From Streptomyces sp. SKN60 (GTDB taxonomy: Bacteria > Actinomycetota > Actinomycetes > Streptomycetales > Streptomycetaceae), in contig NZ_JAHTMW010000002.1 in NCBI RefSeq assembly GCF_026236535.1, positions 434,001-498,000 of the forward strand: a DNA stretch of 64,000 bases. Direction: 5' to 3'. Made by a program: the position numbers and the translations under genes. The notes below the pieces were generated by a model. The model saw only the letters and a list, made by a program, of their open reading frames with translations, was not told where the DNA came from and ran no database searches. Shown piece after piece: positions 48,100 to 57,737 of this stretch (position 1 is the stretch's first letter; the number at the start of each line of letters is the position of its first letter).

Positions 48100-48149
48100 G
48101 CCGGCCGCTGAGTACGATCGCCCGCAGCGGTACGAGGAAGGGTGGGGGC

Positions 48150-48887
48150 ATGCGTCGACTGCTGCCGCTCGCCTCGCTGTTGGTGCTCATCACCGGGTGT
48201 GGGGTGGTGCAGAACTCCGACGGTGAGGCGGCGGACGCCGCGCGGGAGGCGGCCAGGAGGGCGGGCGAGCGGCTGTACGGGCAGCGGCCGCGCACGGCCG
48301 AGGAGGTCGGGCGGTCCGCCGCCGGCATCGACGGGGTGGACGTGCTGCGCGTGAACGGCACCTCGACGCACGACGGGGACGGCGTGGAGGTGGTCGTCCG
48401 GACGTCCGGCTCGGCGTACAACAGCTGGTTCGACCTCGAGGAGGTCACCGTGCTGCGCTGTTTCGCGGTGCGGGTGTCGCCGACGTCGGAGTGGCGCGAG
48501 GAGCCGCGGGACGTGGACTGCCCGGAGGGGCCTCCGCTGACCTTCGCCCCGCCGCCCGCGCCGCCCAGGCTGCCGTACGGGGAGCCGCTGCGCGCCAAGC
48601 TTCCGCGGGTGCCGCGGGGTGGCCGGGTGGACGAGGCCGAGGTGCGCCGCGCGGTCGCCGCCCTGGACCTGGATCCGGCGATCCGCAGCGAGGTGCGGGC
48701 GGAGGGCGGGCGGGTCGGCGTTCTCCTGTCGGTGCAGGGCAACGGCTTCGACGCGCAGGACTGTGTCCTCGCCCGGGTGAGCCCCGGCGCCACCGACGTG
48801 TGGACGCCGCCCCGGATCCAGCGGATGCCCGGGGAGGGCGGCTGCAGCGTGAGCAACGCGCTGCACCCGGCGCCGCCGCCGCACTGA
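48150..48887 (+). CDS. Putative lipoprotein
   Basis: The 245-residue protein begins with a lipoprotein signal peptide, MRRLLPLASLLVLITGCG, whose lipobox LITGC places the modified Cys at 17. The mature part starts with a helical region (AADAAREAARRAGERLYGQR) and continues as a beta-rich domain containing three further Cys residues (VLRCFAV, RDVDCPEG, AQDCVLA) and a Pro-rich hinge. No known domain. ATG 48150 has a G-rich ribosome-binding site (GGTGGGGG). Convergent with the DUF998 gene. Confidence 0.85.
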   Translation: MRRLLPLASLLVLITGCGVVQNSDGEAADAAREAARRAGERLYGQRPRTAEEVGRSAAGIDGVDVLRVNGTSTHDGDGVEVVVRTSGSAYNSWFDLEEVTVLRCFAVRVSPTSEWREEPRDVDCPEGPPLTFAPPPAPPRLPYGEPLRAKLPRVPRGGRVDEAEVRRAVAALDLDPAIRSEVRAEGGRVGVLLSVQGNGFDAQDCVLARVSPGATDVWTPPRIQRMPGEGGCSVSNALHPAPPPH

Positions 48888-48890
48888 CCG

Positions 48891-48947
48891 GCCGTCCGGC
48901 CGTCCGGCCGGGACGGCCGGGCGGGCCGGACGGGCGGGCCGGACGGC
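48891..48947. terminator. GC-rich inverted repeats between convergent genes
   Basis: GCCGTCCGGCC (48891-48901) can pair with GGCCGGACGGC (48937-48947), and the 35 bp between them hold further self-complementary CCGGCC/GGCCGG units. It lies between the lipoprotein and DUF998 genes that end toward each other, so it is likely a bidirectional terminator; no T-run. Confidence 0.5.
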
Positions 48948-48958
48948 TGTCCGCCGGC

Positions 48959-49675
48959 TCAGGCGGCAAGCCCCGGGCGGTCGGACCGGTGGGACCGGTC
49001 AGGCCGGTCGCCGGTGAGGCGGGCCGTCACCGCGGCCAGCCACACCAGCCCGAGGCCCGCACCGGCGGTGAACGCCAGGACCGAGGCGGCGGAGGCCATG
49101 AATCCGGCGAGGACGACCGCCGGAGCGATCCGCGAGGCCACGGCCCAGGCCCGGTGGCCCCGCGCGGCGAGCGGGCGCGCCAGGACGACGAACACGGCGC
49201 ACAGGGCGACGTAACCGACCATCCCGGCGAGCATGTGGCCGGCGCCGTGCCCGCTCATCACGGTCGTGTCGGGCGCGCCGACGGGAAAGCCCGCCCCGGC
49301 GTCGGCCGGGAGGGCCGCGGCCGCCCAGAACGAGACCCCGAACACGCCCACCAGCGCCGGACCCCACGTACCGCCCGGCCCGCCGCGCAGCTCGCGCCGC
49401 AGACCGACCGCGCCGACGGTCAACAGGGCGCCGGTGAGCAGGAAATTCACCGTCTGGATCCAGCCGCCGTCGCCGAGGGCGAGTTGGCTGATCGCATTGC
49501 GTGTGAAGTCGAATCCGTCACGGCTGAGCCCCTGGACGACCCCGGCGAGAAGGAACACCGGACCCGCGACGACCGCGCCGCCCATCAGCCCCCGCGCCCC
49601 GGACCGGGCCGCGGGCAGCGCGGCGGCGGGGGCGGAAGCGGGGTTGGTGCGGGGGGCGTTGAGCGTGTGGGTCAT
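48959..49675 (-). CDS. DUF998-family membrane protein
   Basis: This 238-residue protein has six hydrophobic helices (for example VAGPVFLLAGVVQGL, TVNFLLTGALLTVGAVGL, GVFGVSFWAAAALPADAG, MVGYVALCAVFVVLARPL, RIAPAVVLAGFMASAASVLAF). The first loop, GFDFTRNAISQLALGDGGWIQ, is the DUF998 hallmark. Function unknown; expected in the cytoplasmic membrane. ATG 49675 follows GAGGAAGG. Monocistronic. Confidence 0.88.
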   Translation of the reverse strand: MTHTLNAPRTNPASAPAAALPAARSGARGLMGGAVVAGPVFLLAGVVQGLSRDGFDFTRNAISQLALGDGGWIQTVNFLLTGALLTVGAVGLRRELRGGPGGTWGPALVGVFGVSFWAAAALPADAGAGFPVGAPDTTVMSGHGAGHMLAGMVGYVALCAVFVVLARPLAARGHRAWAVASRIAPAVVLAGFMASAASVLAFTAGAGLGLVWLAAVTARLTGDRPDRSHRSDRPGLAA

Positions 49676-49730
49676 GGCGGGCCTTCCTCGTTCCGGTCTG
49701 GTCGCACATATGACCGGCGAGGAGCGCTGA

Positions 49731-49865
49731 ACTCATCGGTGCGAGGAAGGTGCCCCATGTCATCTCTACGACGACTCCGGCGAGCTGGCCGTGTCAGCCC
49801 GGGTCTTCCCTGTCGCCGGCGCGGAGCCTCGCCCCGCTGGCATCAGCCTCGAGCACGCCCTCTGA
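49731..49865 (+). pseudogene. Possible gene tail upstream of the unknown 178-residue protein
   Basis: A plus frame without start reads HLYDDSGELAVSARVFPVAG then AEPRPAGISLEHAL and stop (TGA 49863-49865). Its composition resembles coding sequence, suggesting the remains of a truncated gene. Weak evidence; the protein is not identified. Nothing else is assigned between 49676 and 49877. Confidence 0.22.
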
Positions 49866-49877
49866 TGGAATGGCGTC

Positions 49878-50414
49878 GTGTTCTACGCCGATCTCAGTCC
49901 CTACGCCTACCTTCCGGCCGAGGACGGCGATGTGTTCACCGAGGCCGGTGCCGGCCTGCGGTTCGTCACCGTGCGGAACGCCTACCGGCGGCTCAACGTC
50001 GGCTGGCTGGAGTCCGGACAGCCTTGGACCACGGGGTCGGCATCCGCGGACTTCGTCTCCAAACTGCTGGCGGTGCTGGACGGGCAGGGCGTGAACCAGG
50101 CGCTCGGCCTGCACGAGTGCGACCTGTGTCCCGTACCGCTCGACGCTTCCCGCCCCTGGTACGAACCCCGGCCGGGGCACCGACGCGCAGGCGCCGGTAC
50201 GGGCGAGATCCGGGTACCCGGGGCTCCGGGAACCGCCTACGCCGCGCCCCAGCTGATCGGGCACTACGTCGCCGATCACGGCTACCTGCCGCCCCGGGAG
50301 TTCGTCGACGCCGTCCTCGCCTTCGACCTGCAGGACCGCTCGGCCGCGTACCCGGCGATCGCCTTCCCTTGGATTCCCGACGACGCCGAGCTGTACGACG
50401 CCTTGGCCGAGTGA
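49878..50414 (+). CDS. Conserved hypothetical protein (VFYADLSPY family)
   Basis: This 178-residue protein begins (M)FYADLSPYAYLPAEDG and continues LNVGWLESGQPWTTG, a CDLC pair with a nearby His (LGLHECDLCPV), EIRVPGAPGTAYAAPQLIGH and YLPPREFVDAVL. I recall the same pattern from many Streptomyces proteins of unknown function; the Cys-x-x-Cys with the His may bind a metal. GTG 49878 is supported only by the family N-terminus; the upstream ribosome-binding site is weak. Confidence 0.7.
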   Translation: MFYADLSPYAYLPAEDGDVFTEAGAGLRFVTVRNAYRRLNVGWLESGQPWTTGSASADFVSKLLAVLDGQGVNQALGLHECDLCPVPLDASRPWYEPRPGHRRAGAGTGEIRVPGAPGTAYAAPQLIGHYVADHGYLPPREFVDAVLAFDLQDRSAAYPAIAFPWIPDDAELYDALAE

Positions 50415-50484
50415 CCTCCCGCGCCGCCGCGGCGACAGGCTGTCCCGGCGGCGGACACACACGGCGTCAGCGCGACCGCAGGCG

Positions 50485-50982
50485 CTACCCCAGCGCCGCC
50501 GGGAGGCCGTTCAGGCGGAGGCGGGTGGCGCCGCGGAGGTGGGGGAGGTCGTCTTCCGGGCGGGCGGAGGGGGTCAGGAAGGCGGCTTGCTCGGTCCAGC
50601 GCAGGTGGGTGCCGTCGGGGTGGGGGTGGAGTTCGACGGTCACGAGGGAGGCCCAGCGGGGGATGTCGTCCACGTGGGAGGTGTACGTGTAGACGACGCG
50701 CGCGGCCGGCACGATGTCGAGGTAACGGGAGGCGTAGGCGAGCCGTTCCGGTGCGGCGCCCGTGGTCGTGAAGAGGCTCGACGCGGTCTCACCGCCGTTC
50801 ACCGTGAAGTCGTGGGTGTACGAGATCCGGCGGCCCGGGAGCCTGAACCACCGGCGCCGGGCCGGGGTGTCGGCGAACGCGCCGAAGACCGTGTCCGGGG
50901 ATGCCGCCAGGTGGGCCTCCACGGTGAAGGTGTCGTGCCGCACGTATTCGATCGAATCCGGTGCGGTGGGCTTCAAGGGCAT
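50485..50982 (-). CDS. SRPBCC/AHSA1-family protein
   Basis: This 165-residue protein matches the START-like SRPBCC fold: TFTVEAHLAASPDTVFGAFAD at the N-terminus, RRWFRLPGRR, a central strand region and the C-terminal HPDGTHLRWTEQAAFL typical of AHSA1 (activator of Hsp90 ATPase-like) proteins. Such proteins bind hydrophobic ligands; the ligand here is unknown. ATG 50982 has GAGGGA upstream. Single gene, convergent with the preceding one. Confidence 0.87.
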   Translation of the reverse strand: MPLKPTAPDSIEYVRHDTFTVEAHLAASPDTVFGAFADTPARRRWFRLPGRRISYTHDFTVNGGETASSLFTTTGAAPERLAYASRYLDIVPAARVVYTYTSHVDDIPRWASLVTVELHPHPDGTHLRWTEQAAFLTPSARPEDDLPHLRGATRLRLNGLPAALG

Positions 50983-51223
50983 GTGTCCCTCACAACGTCG
51001 AGATCAGGGGGTCAAGGGGGCTTCAGGATCCGGCGGCCGGTCCGCTCGTCACCGTTCCAGGTGAACGGTCCGCCGTCGAGCGGTCTTCCGTCGAGCGGGA
51101 TCCGTCCCCTTCACCGGCGGCTTCCCGGGTCAGGCTCGGGCAGCAGTCGCCGCTGACCTGCCACTGTCACACCCGGCACGTAGTTACAGGCCCTCAGGCC
51201 CTCTCCCCCGAAGGAATCGCACC

Positions 51224-51943
51224 GTGACGCACACGCTGAACCTGTGGCGCCGACAGCTGGGCGAAGTACCCGCCTCGGTCTGGGAACGCACCGATCTCGA
51301 CACACTGATCCTCGCGGACAACGGGCTCACCCACCTCCCGCCCGAGATCGGCGGGCTACGGCGGCTGTCCACCCTCGATCTCGGCCACAACCGGCTCACC
51401 TCGCTGCCCGCCGAACTCGGCCGCCTGACCGGCCTCGACGCCTTTCTCTACCTCCACGACAACGACCTCGCCGACCTCCCCGACACCCTCGGCGAGCTCC
51501 GCCGGCTGCGCTACCTCAACGTCGGCGAGAACCGGCTCACCACCCTGCCCGAGACCCTCGGCCGGATGACCGGCCTGGTCGAACTCCGGGCGCAGCACAA
51601 CCGCCTGACGACTCTTCCGGAGTCGATCGGCTCCCTCGGCGACCTGCGGGAACTCTGGCTCCGGGGCAACGCGATCACCCATCTGCCGCCGTCCATGGCC
51701 GCCCTGCGCGCACTGCGCCATCTGGATCTGCGGGAGAACGCCCTCACCGAGCTCCCGGAGCCGCTCGCCGGCCTGCCCCTGCTGCGGCACATCGACGTCC
51801 GCAGCAACCGGCTCACCCGACTGCCGGAGTGGATCGCCGAGCTGCCCGCCCTGGAGAAGCTGGACCTCCGCTGGAACTCCTGCGCCCCCTCCCCGGCGCT
51901 GCTGACCCGGCTCGAACGGCGCGGCTGCGTCGTCCTGCGGTGA
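51224..51943 (+). CDS. Leucine-rich repeat protein
   Basis: The 239-residue protein is made almost entirely of about eight leucine-rich repeats of 23 residues with the pattern LxxLxLxxNxLTxLPxxLGxL (for example LILADNGLTHLPPEIGGLRR; LDLGHNRLTSLPAELGRLTG), the bacterial LPX type also seen in plant Ras-group LRRs. No signal peptide or membrane segment, so it is cytosolic and probably a protein-binding solenoid. GTG 51224 follows GAAGGAA. The next gene on the same strand, 137 bp away, is an NB-ARC ATPase, a combination reminiscent of split NLR immune receptors. Confidence 0.9.
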   Translation: MTHTLNLWRRQLGEVPASVWERTDLDTLILADNGLTHLPPEIGGLRRLSTLDLGHNRLTSLPAELGRLTGLDAFLYLHDNDLADLPDTLGELRRLRYLNVGENRLTTLPETLGRMTGLVELRAQHNRLTTLPESIGSLGDLRELWLRGNAITHLPPSMAALRALRHLDLRENALTELPEPLAGLPLLRHIDVRSNRLTRLPEWIAELPALEKLDLRWNSCAPSPALLTRLERRGCVVLR

Positions 51944-52080
51944 GCCCCCGTCACCGGGGAGGGTGACACCGGCGTCATCCGCGCTACCTCACCCCACCCT
52001 TCCGCGTTGACGTCCCGTGACGCCTTCTGCAGTGACGGTTCTGCACGGGGGACCTGCGGGTTCGGGGGCGGGATGACGAG

Positions 52081-54099
52081 ATGTGGGACGACGTGACGGG
52101 GGTAGTGGGCGTGTGGGCAGGGCAGGGCGGCGGCGGGGTGCGGCTGCTTGAGCGGGCGGCCGGACCGCAGGGGCTCGTCGGGCGGGAGGCGGAGCTCGCG
52201 GCGGTGCGGGCGGCGCTCGGGGCGCATCGGCTGGTGAGCGTGACCGGGGCCGCCGGGGTCGGCAAGAGCCGGCTCGCCCTTGCGGCGGTGGCGCCGGAGG
52301 AGGCGCCGTGGCGGGCGATGGTGCGGGTGCGGTGGCACGACGGGGTGCCGGTGGGGCCGCGGGCGCTCGCCGGGCGGATCGCGCAGGCGCTCGACGCGGC
52401 GGCCGGCGGGTACGGGCGGGTGGGCACGGCGGGCGATCCGGCCGACACCGTACGGGTGGGCGCGGCGCGCGAACTGGCCGACGCCGTACGGGCGTTGCCG
52501 GACGACGAGCTGCTGCTGATCCTGGACGACGTCGACCCCGTGCACGGGCAGTGCGCCGGGGTCGTGCAGTCGCTGCTCATGGCGCTGCCCGCGCTGCGCG
52601 TCCTGGTCACCGCGCGGCGGCCGCTGGGGCTCGGCGACGAGCACGTCGTACGGCTCGCGCCGCTGGCCACCGAGCCGGCGGCCGAACTCCTCCGGGCCTC
52701 GGCGGAGGCGCACGGGGTGACCAGCGAGCCGGATCCGGCCGCCGTCGCCCGGGTCTGCCGGCTCCTGGAGGGCAATCCGCTGGCCATCGAACTGGCCGCC
52801 GCGCAGCTGACCGATCTCCCCGCCGACGATCTCGCCGACCGCCTCCAGGACGGGCAGTGCTGGTTGTCGGCGACCGGTCCGCTGCTGAAGCGGCACCGTT
52901 CGTGGCGCGCCTCGCTCGGCGCCGTCCACGCGCTGTGCGAGCCGGGCGTGCGCAAGGCGTGGCGGCGGCTCAGCGTGTTCGCGGGCGACTTCACCGAGCG
53001 GGCCGCGGTCTTCGTGTGCGAGGGCGCCGACCTCTCCCCCGACCGGGTGCCGGGCGCCCTCGCCCATCTGACCGCGATCGGGGCCCTGGAGCGGGCCTCG
53101 GAGCTGGGCTCGGTGCTCGAACCGCGCTACCGGATGGCCCGGGCCGCCCGCGACTTCGGCGCCGAACGGCTCGCGGCGGCGGGCGAGTCGGCCGCCGCCG
53201 CGAGCCGGCACGCCCGGCACTGCCGCAGCACCGCGGCGGTCGCCGAGACCCTGTGGAACACCGGGCTCCAGCAGCAGGCGGTACGGCTCGTGCAGGACGA
53301 ACTCGCCGACCTCACCGCGCTGGTGCGGCGCGGCACCCTCGACCCCGGGCACGCCGAGACGGCCCTGGAGACGGTGCTCCACCTGTGGTTCTGGTGGGTG
53401 GCCCACGAGCGGGCCCGGGAGGGCGCCGGGCACGTCCTCGCGCTGCTGCCGCGACTGCCCGCCGCCGAGTGGCTGACCGCCCGCGGCCAGTGGCTCGCGG
53501 GCTGGCTCACCACCGGGGCCGATCCGGCCACCGCGCAGCGGCTGCTCGACCGGGCCTGGCCGATCGCGGTCCTGTGCGGCGACGACGCCCTGGTCGGCCG
53601 GATCGCCCATGTGCACGGCACGCTCGCCTGGCAGCGCGGCGACCTCGCGGCCGCCGCCGCGCACTACCGCCACGCCGCCGACACCGTGCCCCCGCTCGCG
53701 CCCGGCGGCCCGACCCCGGCGGTCAGCCTCGCCGCGCTCGCGATCGTGGACTCCGCGACCGCGCCCGCCCGTGCCGTACGCACCGCCCGCCGGGCCCTCG
53801 CGCAGCCCACCGGGCACCACGACACCTGGGCGACGGCCCTCGCGCAGTACGCCCGGGCGCTCGCCGACGTACGGGCCGGGCGTCCCGGCCGGGCCCGCCG
53901 CCGCGCCGAACGGGCCCTCGCCCACCTCGACGCCCGGCTCGACGCCCCGCAGCCGCGCGCCGCCCTGCGCCGGCTGCTCGACACCCTCCGCGACGGTGAC
54001 GGTGACGGAGACGGAGACGCGGGCGCCGGCCCAGCCGGGACCGGGGCCGGAACCGGGCCCCGCCCCGTGCCCGTACCCGCCCCGCGCACCACCCCCTAG
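52081..54099 (+). CDS. NB-ARC (STAND) ATPase with TPR-like C-terminus
   Basis: This 672-residue protein has a STAND-type nucleotide-binding domain: [17 protein letters not shown] leads into Walker A GAAGVGKS at 56-63, Walker B is LLLILDDVD, sensor [12 protein letters not shown] and the NB-ARC GxP motif in [16 protein letters not shown]. The rest is helical and TPR-like, ending in a Gly-Asp/Pro-rich tail. It lacks the SARP or LuxR DNA-binding domain usual in Streptomyces AfsR relatives, so it is not an obvious transcription factor. ATG 52081 follows GGGATGACGAG. Position after the LRR gene is notable. Confidence 0.87.
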   Translation: MWDDVTGVVGVWAGQGGGGVRLLERAAGPQGLVGREAELAAVRAALGAHRLVSVTGAAGVGKSRLALAAVAPEEAPWRAMVRVRWHDGVPVGPRALAGRIAQALDAAAGGYGRVGTAGDPADTVRVGAARELADAVRALPDDELLLILDDVDPVHGQCAGVVQSLLMALPALRVLVTARRPLGLGDEHVVRLAPLATEPAAELLRASAEAHGVTSEPDPAAVARVCRLLEGNPLAIELAAAQLTDLPADDLADRLQDGQCWLSATGPLLKRHRSWRASLGAVHALCEPGVRKAWRRLSVFAGDFTERAAVFVCEGADLSPDRVPGALAHLTAIGALERASELGSVLEPRYRMARAARDFGAERLAAAGESAAAASRHARHCRSTAAVAETLWNTGLQQQAVRLVQDELADLTALVRRGTLDPGHAETALETVLHLWFWWVAHERAREGAGHVLALLPRLPAAEWLTARGQWLAGWLTTGADPATAQRLLDRAWPIAVLCGDDALVGRIAHVHGTLAWQRGDLAAAAAHYRHAADTVPPLAPGGPTPAVSLAALAIVDSATAPARAVRTARRALAQPTGHHDTWATALAQYARALADVRAGRPGRARRRAERALAHLDARLDAPQPRAALRRLLDTLRDGDGDGDGDAGAGPAGTGAGTGPRPVPVPAPRTTP

Positions 54100-54259
54100 G
54101 GCACACCGCAGGACGTACCGCACGACCACCGGCCCCGCGCACCCCGGCCTGCGCCGACTGGCGGAGTCCGTTCATGCGGCGCGGTGGTCTGTCCGGGAGC
54201 GGATCGGTTCGCCGCCGCCAATCCCGAGCCCGGCCCTGACCTGCTGCGAAACTCGCGAA

Positions 54260-56752
54260 ATGACCCATAGCACCACACAAGGGACTCGCCGCAGACGCCG
54301 GGCGAGGTCCGCCGCGCTCGCCTCCGCCGTCACCACCGCCGTGGTCACCACCACGGCGGTCCCGGCCCTCCTCCTGCTCGGCCCGGCGGCCGCGCCGGCG
54401 GCGGCCGCGAAGCTGCCCGGCGGCCTCGGCCCGTGCGTTCCCGGCAGCTGCCCCGACCCCTTCCCGGGCATCAACAACCTCGGCTTCGCCGGGCGCGACA
54501 AGGCGATCAACATCTTCGTCGGCGAGGACTTCCTCGTGCGCGGCTCCGCCGCCGAGGCCGAGGGCCGGGTGGTCGTGCTCGACGACTTCGACATGGCGAA
54601 GAGCGCCTCGGCCGGCTCCACGTACAACATCGGCGAGGTGGGCGTCGGCTCGCGCGTGCCGCCGCCCGACGGCTCGGACTGGCTGACCGCCGGCGGCAAG
54701 GTGAGCGTGGCCGCCGGCCAGCGGCTGCTCGCCGAGAAGGGGGTCGTACGGCACGCGGGCGCGCTGACCGGCACCGTGGTCGCCACGCTCGACCGGGACC
54801 CGGACGCGACCGACCCGTACACGGCGCTGCGCGACCAGCTGACCACCGCGAGCCGCTGTTACGCACGGGTCGACGGCAAGCCGCGGACGCCCACCGGCAC
54901 GGCGGTGAACCAGGGCGGCCAGACGCTGTTCACCGGCGACAACAGCTCGGCGCTCCAGATCTTCAACGTCGACTTCGACATGACCACCGCCACCGGCGGG
55001 CAGCAGGGGATCGTCTTCCGGAACATCCCGGCGAACGCCACGATCCTCGTCAACGTCCTCGGCGCGAACCGCACCATCAGCACCTACAGCGGCGGCATCG
55101 ACGACAGGACGGACCCGCTCAACGCCTACCGCGAGCGGCTGCTCTGGAACATCCCGGACGCCGCCACCGTGAACCTCGCGGGCACCGGCCAGTTCCAGGG
55201 CAGCGTCCTCGTCGGCGAGCAGAAGTCGACCACGACGGTGACCCTGCCCGGCGTCAACGGGCGCTTCTTCACGACCGGTTCGCTGACCCACACCAGCAGC
55301 GCCTCGGGCGGCGGCGGGCAGGAGTTCCACGCGTACCCGTTCAACGGCGAGCTGCCGGACTGCGGCGACTCGACGAACGCGACGGGCGTGGTGAAGGTGG
55401 TCAAGACGGACGCCGAGAGCCGCGAGGAACTGCGGGGCGCGGAGTTCCGGCTGTGGAAGGAGACCAACGGCAAGGACGGGCTCCAGACCAACGGCGCGAA
55501 CGCCGACACCGCCGTCGGCGACCCGTGCACGACCGACGCCGACGGCGTCTGCTCCCGCACGGTGGAGACCGGCACGTACTACTGGCAGGAGACCAAGGCC
55601 CCGGACGGCTACGCGCTGCCCGACCCCGCCGTCTTCGGGCCGCTCGTCCTCACCGAGCAGAACGCCGAGCGGGGCGTGACGGTCCAGGCCCGCGACACCC
55701 GGCTGCCCGTGACCGGCGCCGTCGACGTGCTCAAGCTGGACGCGGAGAGCGGCGCGGTGCTGCCGGGCGCCGAGTTCCGGCTGTGGAAGGAGACCAACGG
55801 GACGGAGGGCCTCCAGACCATCGGCATCAACCCCGACACCATGGTCGGCGAGCCCTGCACCACGAACGCCGACGGCCTGTGCTCCCGCACGGTGGAGACC
55901 GGCACGTACTACTGGCAGGAGACCAAGGCTCCGGCGGGCTTCGACCTGCCCGACCCGGCCGTGTTCGGTCCGCTCGTCCTCGACAAGGAGAACGCCGAGC
56001 AGGGCGTCTCCGTCACCGCCGACAACTCCCGTACGCCGGTCGTCCCGACCAGCGGCTCCGTCGAGATCCTGAAGAAGGACGCCACGACCGGCGCCGTGCT
56101 CGCCGGCGCGGAGTTCCAGCTGTGGGAGGAGACCAACGGCACCGCCGGGCTCCAGACCACCGGCGCGAACCCCGACAGCGCCCGGGGCGCGTGCGTCACC
56201 GGCGCCGACGGCCTCTGCTCCCGCACGGTGGAGACCGGAACGTACTACTGGCAGGAGACCAAGGCCCCCACGGGCTACGACCTGCCCGCCCCCGCCGTCT
56301 TCGGCCCGCTCGTGCTCACCGAGGACAACGCGGCCTCCGGCGTGCGGATCACCGCCCGCAACACCCGCACACCCGAGCCGAAGGGCTCCCTGAAGCTGCT
56401 CAAGACCGACGCCAAGACCGGACGCCCGCTGGCGGGTGCCGTGTTCGAGCTGTGGCGCGAGACGAACGGCACGGCCGGGCTGCAGACCGGCGGCGCCAAG
56501 CCCGACACCCGGGTCGGCGCGGGCTGCGCGACGGACGCCAAGGGCGTCTGCGCCTTCGGCGACCTGCCGCTCGGCGCGTACTACCTGCGGGAGACGGCCG
56601 TGCCCGAGGGGTACGTGCTGCGGCCCGGCAACGCCTTCGGGCCCTTCGAGATCACCAAGGGCGACCAGGGCAGGCCGGTGGAGGTGAGCATTCCCAACGA
56701 GCGCGGCGAGCCGTGCCATGGGAAGGACTGCAAGAGCCGCCCGAAGCGGTGA
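54260..56752 (+). CDS. Secreted choice-of-anchor-A adhesin with four SpaA/prealbumin-like repeats
   Basis: The 830-residue protein has an Arg-rich n-region and long signal peptide (cleavage near AAAAK, 50), a choice-of-anchor-A domain (about 65-370; begins [20 protein letters not shown]), then four SpaA/CnaB-like domains of about 110 residues each. Each has a Lys near its start (KVVKTD type) and a Glu in WQETKAP (RETAVP in the last), the pair expected to form an intramolecular isopeptide bond, plus a conserved Cys-x7-Cys loop (CTTDADGVC type). No LPXTG or membrane anchor is present; it ends [15 protein letters not shown] 54260 has only a weak ribosome-binding site. The following L,D-transpeptidase might attach it to the wall. 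Confidence 0.88.
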   Translation: MTHSTTQGTRRRRRARSAALASAVTTAVVTTTAVPALLLLGPAAAPAAAAKLPGGLGPCVPGSCPDPFPGINNLGFAGRDKAINIFVGEDFLVRGSAAEAEGRVVVLDDFDMAKSASAGSTYNIGEVGVGSRVPPPDGSDWLTAGGKVSVAAGQRLLAEKGVVRHAGALTGTVVATLDRDPDATDPYTALRDQLTTASRCYARVDGKPRTPTGTAVNQGGQTLFTGDNSSALQIFNVDFDMTTATGGQQGIVFRNIPANATILVNVLGANRTISTYSGGIDDRTDPLNAYRERLLWNIPDAATVNLAGTGQFQGSVLVGEQKSTTTVTLPGVNGRFFTTGSLTHTSSASGGGGQEFHAYPFNGELPDCGDSTNATGVVKVVKTDAESREELRGAEFRLWKETNGKDGLQTNGANADTAVGDPCTTDADGVCSRTVETGTYYWQETKAPDGYALPDPAVFGPLVLTEQNAERGVTVQARDTRLPVTGAVDVLKLDAESGAVLPGAEFRLWKETNGTEGLQTIGINPDTMVGEPCTTNADGLCSRTVETGTYYWQETKAPAGFDLPDPAVFGPLVLDKENAEQGVSVTADNSRTPVVPTSGSVEILKKDATTGAVLAGAEFQLWEETNGTAGLQTTGANPDSARGACVTGADGLCSRTVETGTYYWQETKAPTGYDLPAPAVFGPLVLTEDNAASGVRITARNTRTPEPKGSLKLLKTDAKTGRPLAGAVFELWRETNGTAGLQTGGAKPDTRVGAGCATDAKGVCAFGDLPLGAYYLRETAVPEGYVLRPGNAFGPFEITKGDQGRPVEVSIPNERGEPCHGKDCKSRPKR
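55385..56700 (+). repeat. Four tandem coding repeats of about 330-339 bp
   Basis: Units begin at about 55385, 55715, 56054 and 56384. Stretches around the GTACTACTGGCAGGAGAC segment are almost identical between units 1-3, so recombination could change copy number. The fourth is more divergent. Confidence 0.85.
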
Positions 56753-56876
56753 CGATCTGATCCGGGCAAACCCCGAAGGGGCGGGGCACGTTCACCGGTT
56801 CGGCCGCGCAGGCCGGGCCGGGGCCGGTCGGCACTGATCGACTGGGAACGTCCCCACCCCTTCAGGAGGTTCCGAG

Positions 56877-57605
56877 GTGCTCACCCTTCGGGCAACCGGT
56901 GCCGCGACCGCCGCCACGGCGTGCGCGGCACTGCTGTGTGCGGCCCCCGCCGCCCTGGCCGCCGCCCCCACCGCTCCCGCCGCTGCCGCCGGCACGCCCC
57001 TGGCCGCCGCCGCGTGCACGGCGCCGACCGGCCCGTACCAGCGGCCCCTTGAGCAGTACCTGGGGCGGCCCGTCGACGGCGTGCAGTCGGCGGAGGACTG
57101 CGCAGCCATCCGGGCCTTCCAGCAGCGCGAGAAGACCCCGCGCACCGACGGGTACGCCGACCTCGCCACGTACCGCACGATGGTCGCCGCCCAGGCCCGG
57201 CCGAACCCCAACGCGCAGGGCCGCTGCCCGGTCCGCGCGTACCGCGTCACCTGCGTCGACATGGACCGGCAGCTGCTGTGGGTGCAGACCGGCAAGAAGG
57301 TCGGCTTCGGCCCGGTCCCGATCCGCACCGGCCGCGACACGATGGAGACCCGGTCGGGCTGGCACACCATCTACTGGCGGGACAAGGACCATGTGTCGAG
57401 CCTGTACGACGACGCCCCCATGCCGTACGCCCAGTTCTTCGACGGCGGCCAGGCGCTGCACGGACACCCGGGCGACCTCTTCGACGGCGGCGGCTCGGCC
57501 GGCTGCGTCAATCTGTCGATGAAGGACGCGGAGGCGCTGTGGAAGCTGCTGAAGGTCGACGACCGGGTGTACGTGTGGGGGACGAAGCCCGGCACCGCCG
57601 ACTGA
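56877..57605 (+). CDS. L,D-transpeptidase (YkuD) with peptidoglycan-binding domain
   Basis: The product is 242 residues: signal peptide (cleavage near ALAAA, about 30), a peptidoglycan-binding-like domain (about 52-105: LGRPVDGVQSAEDCAAIRAF) and a YkuD catalytic domain. The catalytic motif is HGHPGDLFDGGGSAGCVNLS, with His195/His197 and nucleophile Cys210; the usual SHGC is SAGC. It would make 3-3 peptidoglycan cross-links or attach proteins to meso-diaminopimelate-type stem peptides. GTG 56877 follows a strong AGGAGG. It lies 124 bp after the adhesin gene, same strand. Confidence 0.9.
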   Translation: MLTLRATGAATAATACAALLCAAPAALAAAPTAPAAAAGTPLAAAACTAPTGPYQRPLEQYLGRPVDGVQSAEDCAAIRAFQQREKTPRTDGYADLATYRTMVAAQARPNPNAQGRCPVRAYRVTCVDMDRQLLWVQTGKKVGFGPVPIRTGRDTMETRSGWHTIYWRDKDHVSSLYDDAPMPYAQFFDGGQALHGHPGDLFDGGGSAGCVNLSMKDAEALWKLLKVDDRVYVWGTKPGTAD

Positions 57606-57737
57606 GCGCGGCCGTCCCGGATCAGCCCTCGAATGTGACCTGCATCACCTTTCGTCACGCCCGTCGGGGGCGCGGTGTCTTGAGGCCGAACCCCTGAGAG
57701 CGAACCCCGCACCCAGGGAAGACGGAGGAGAGACGCG

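Noticed and set aside
55385..56700. Repeats considered as a CRISPR or non-coding array
   Set aside because: Units of about 330 bp are in frame inside one gene and encode SpaA-type domains. No short repeats with regular spacers exist anywhere in the window.
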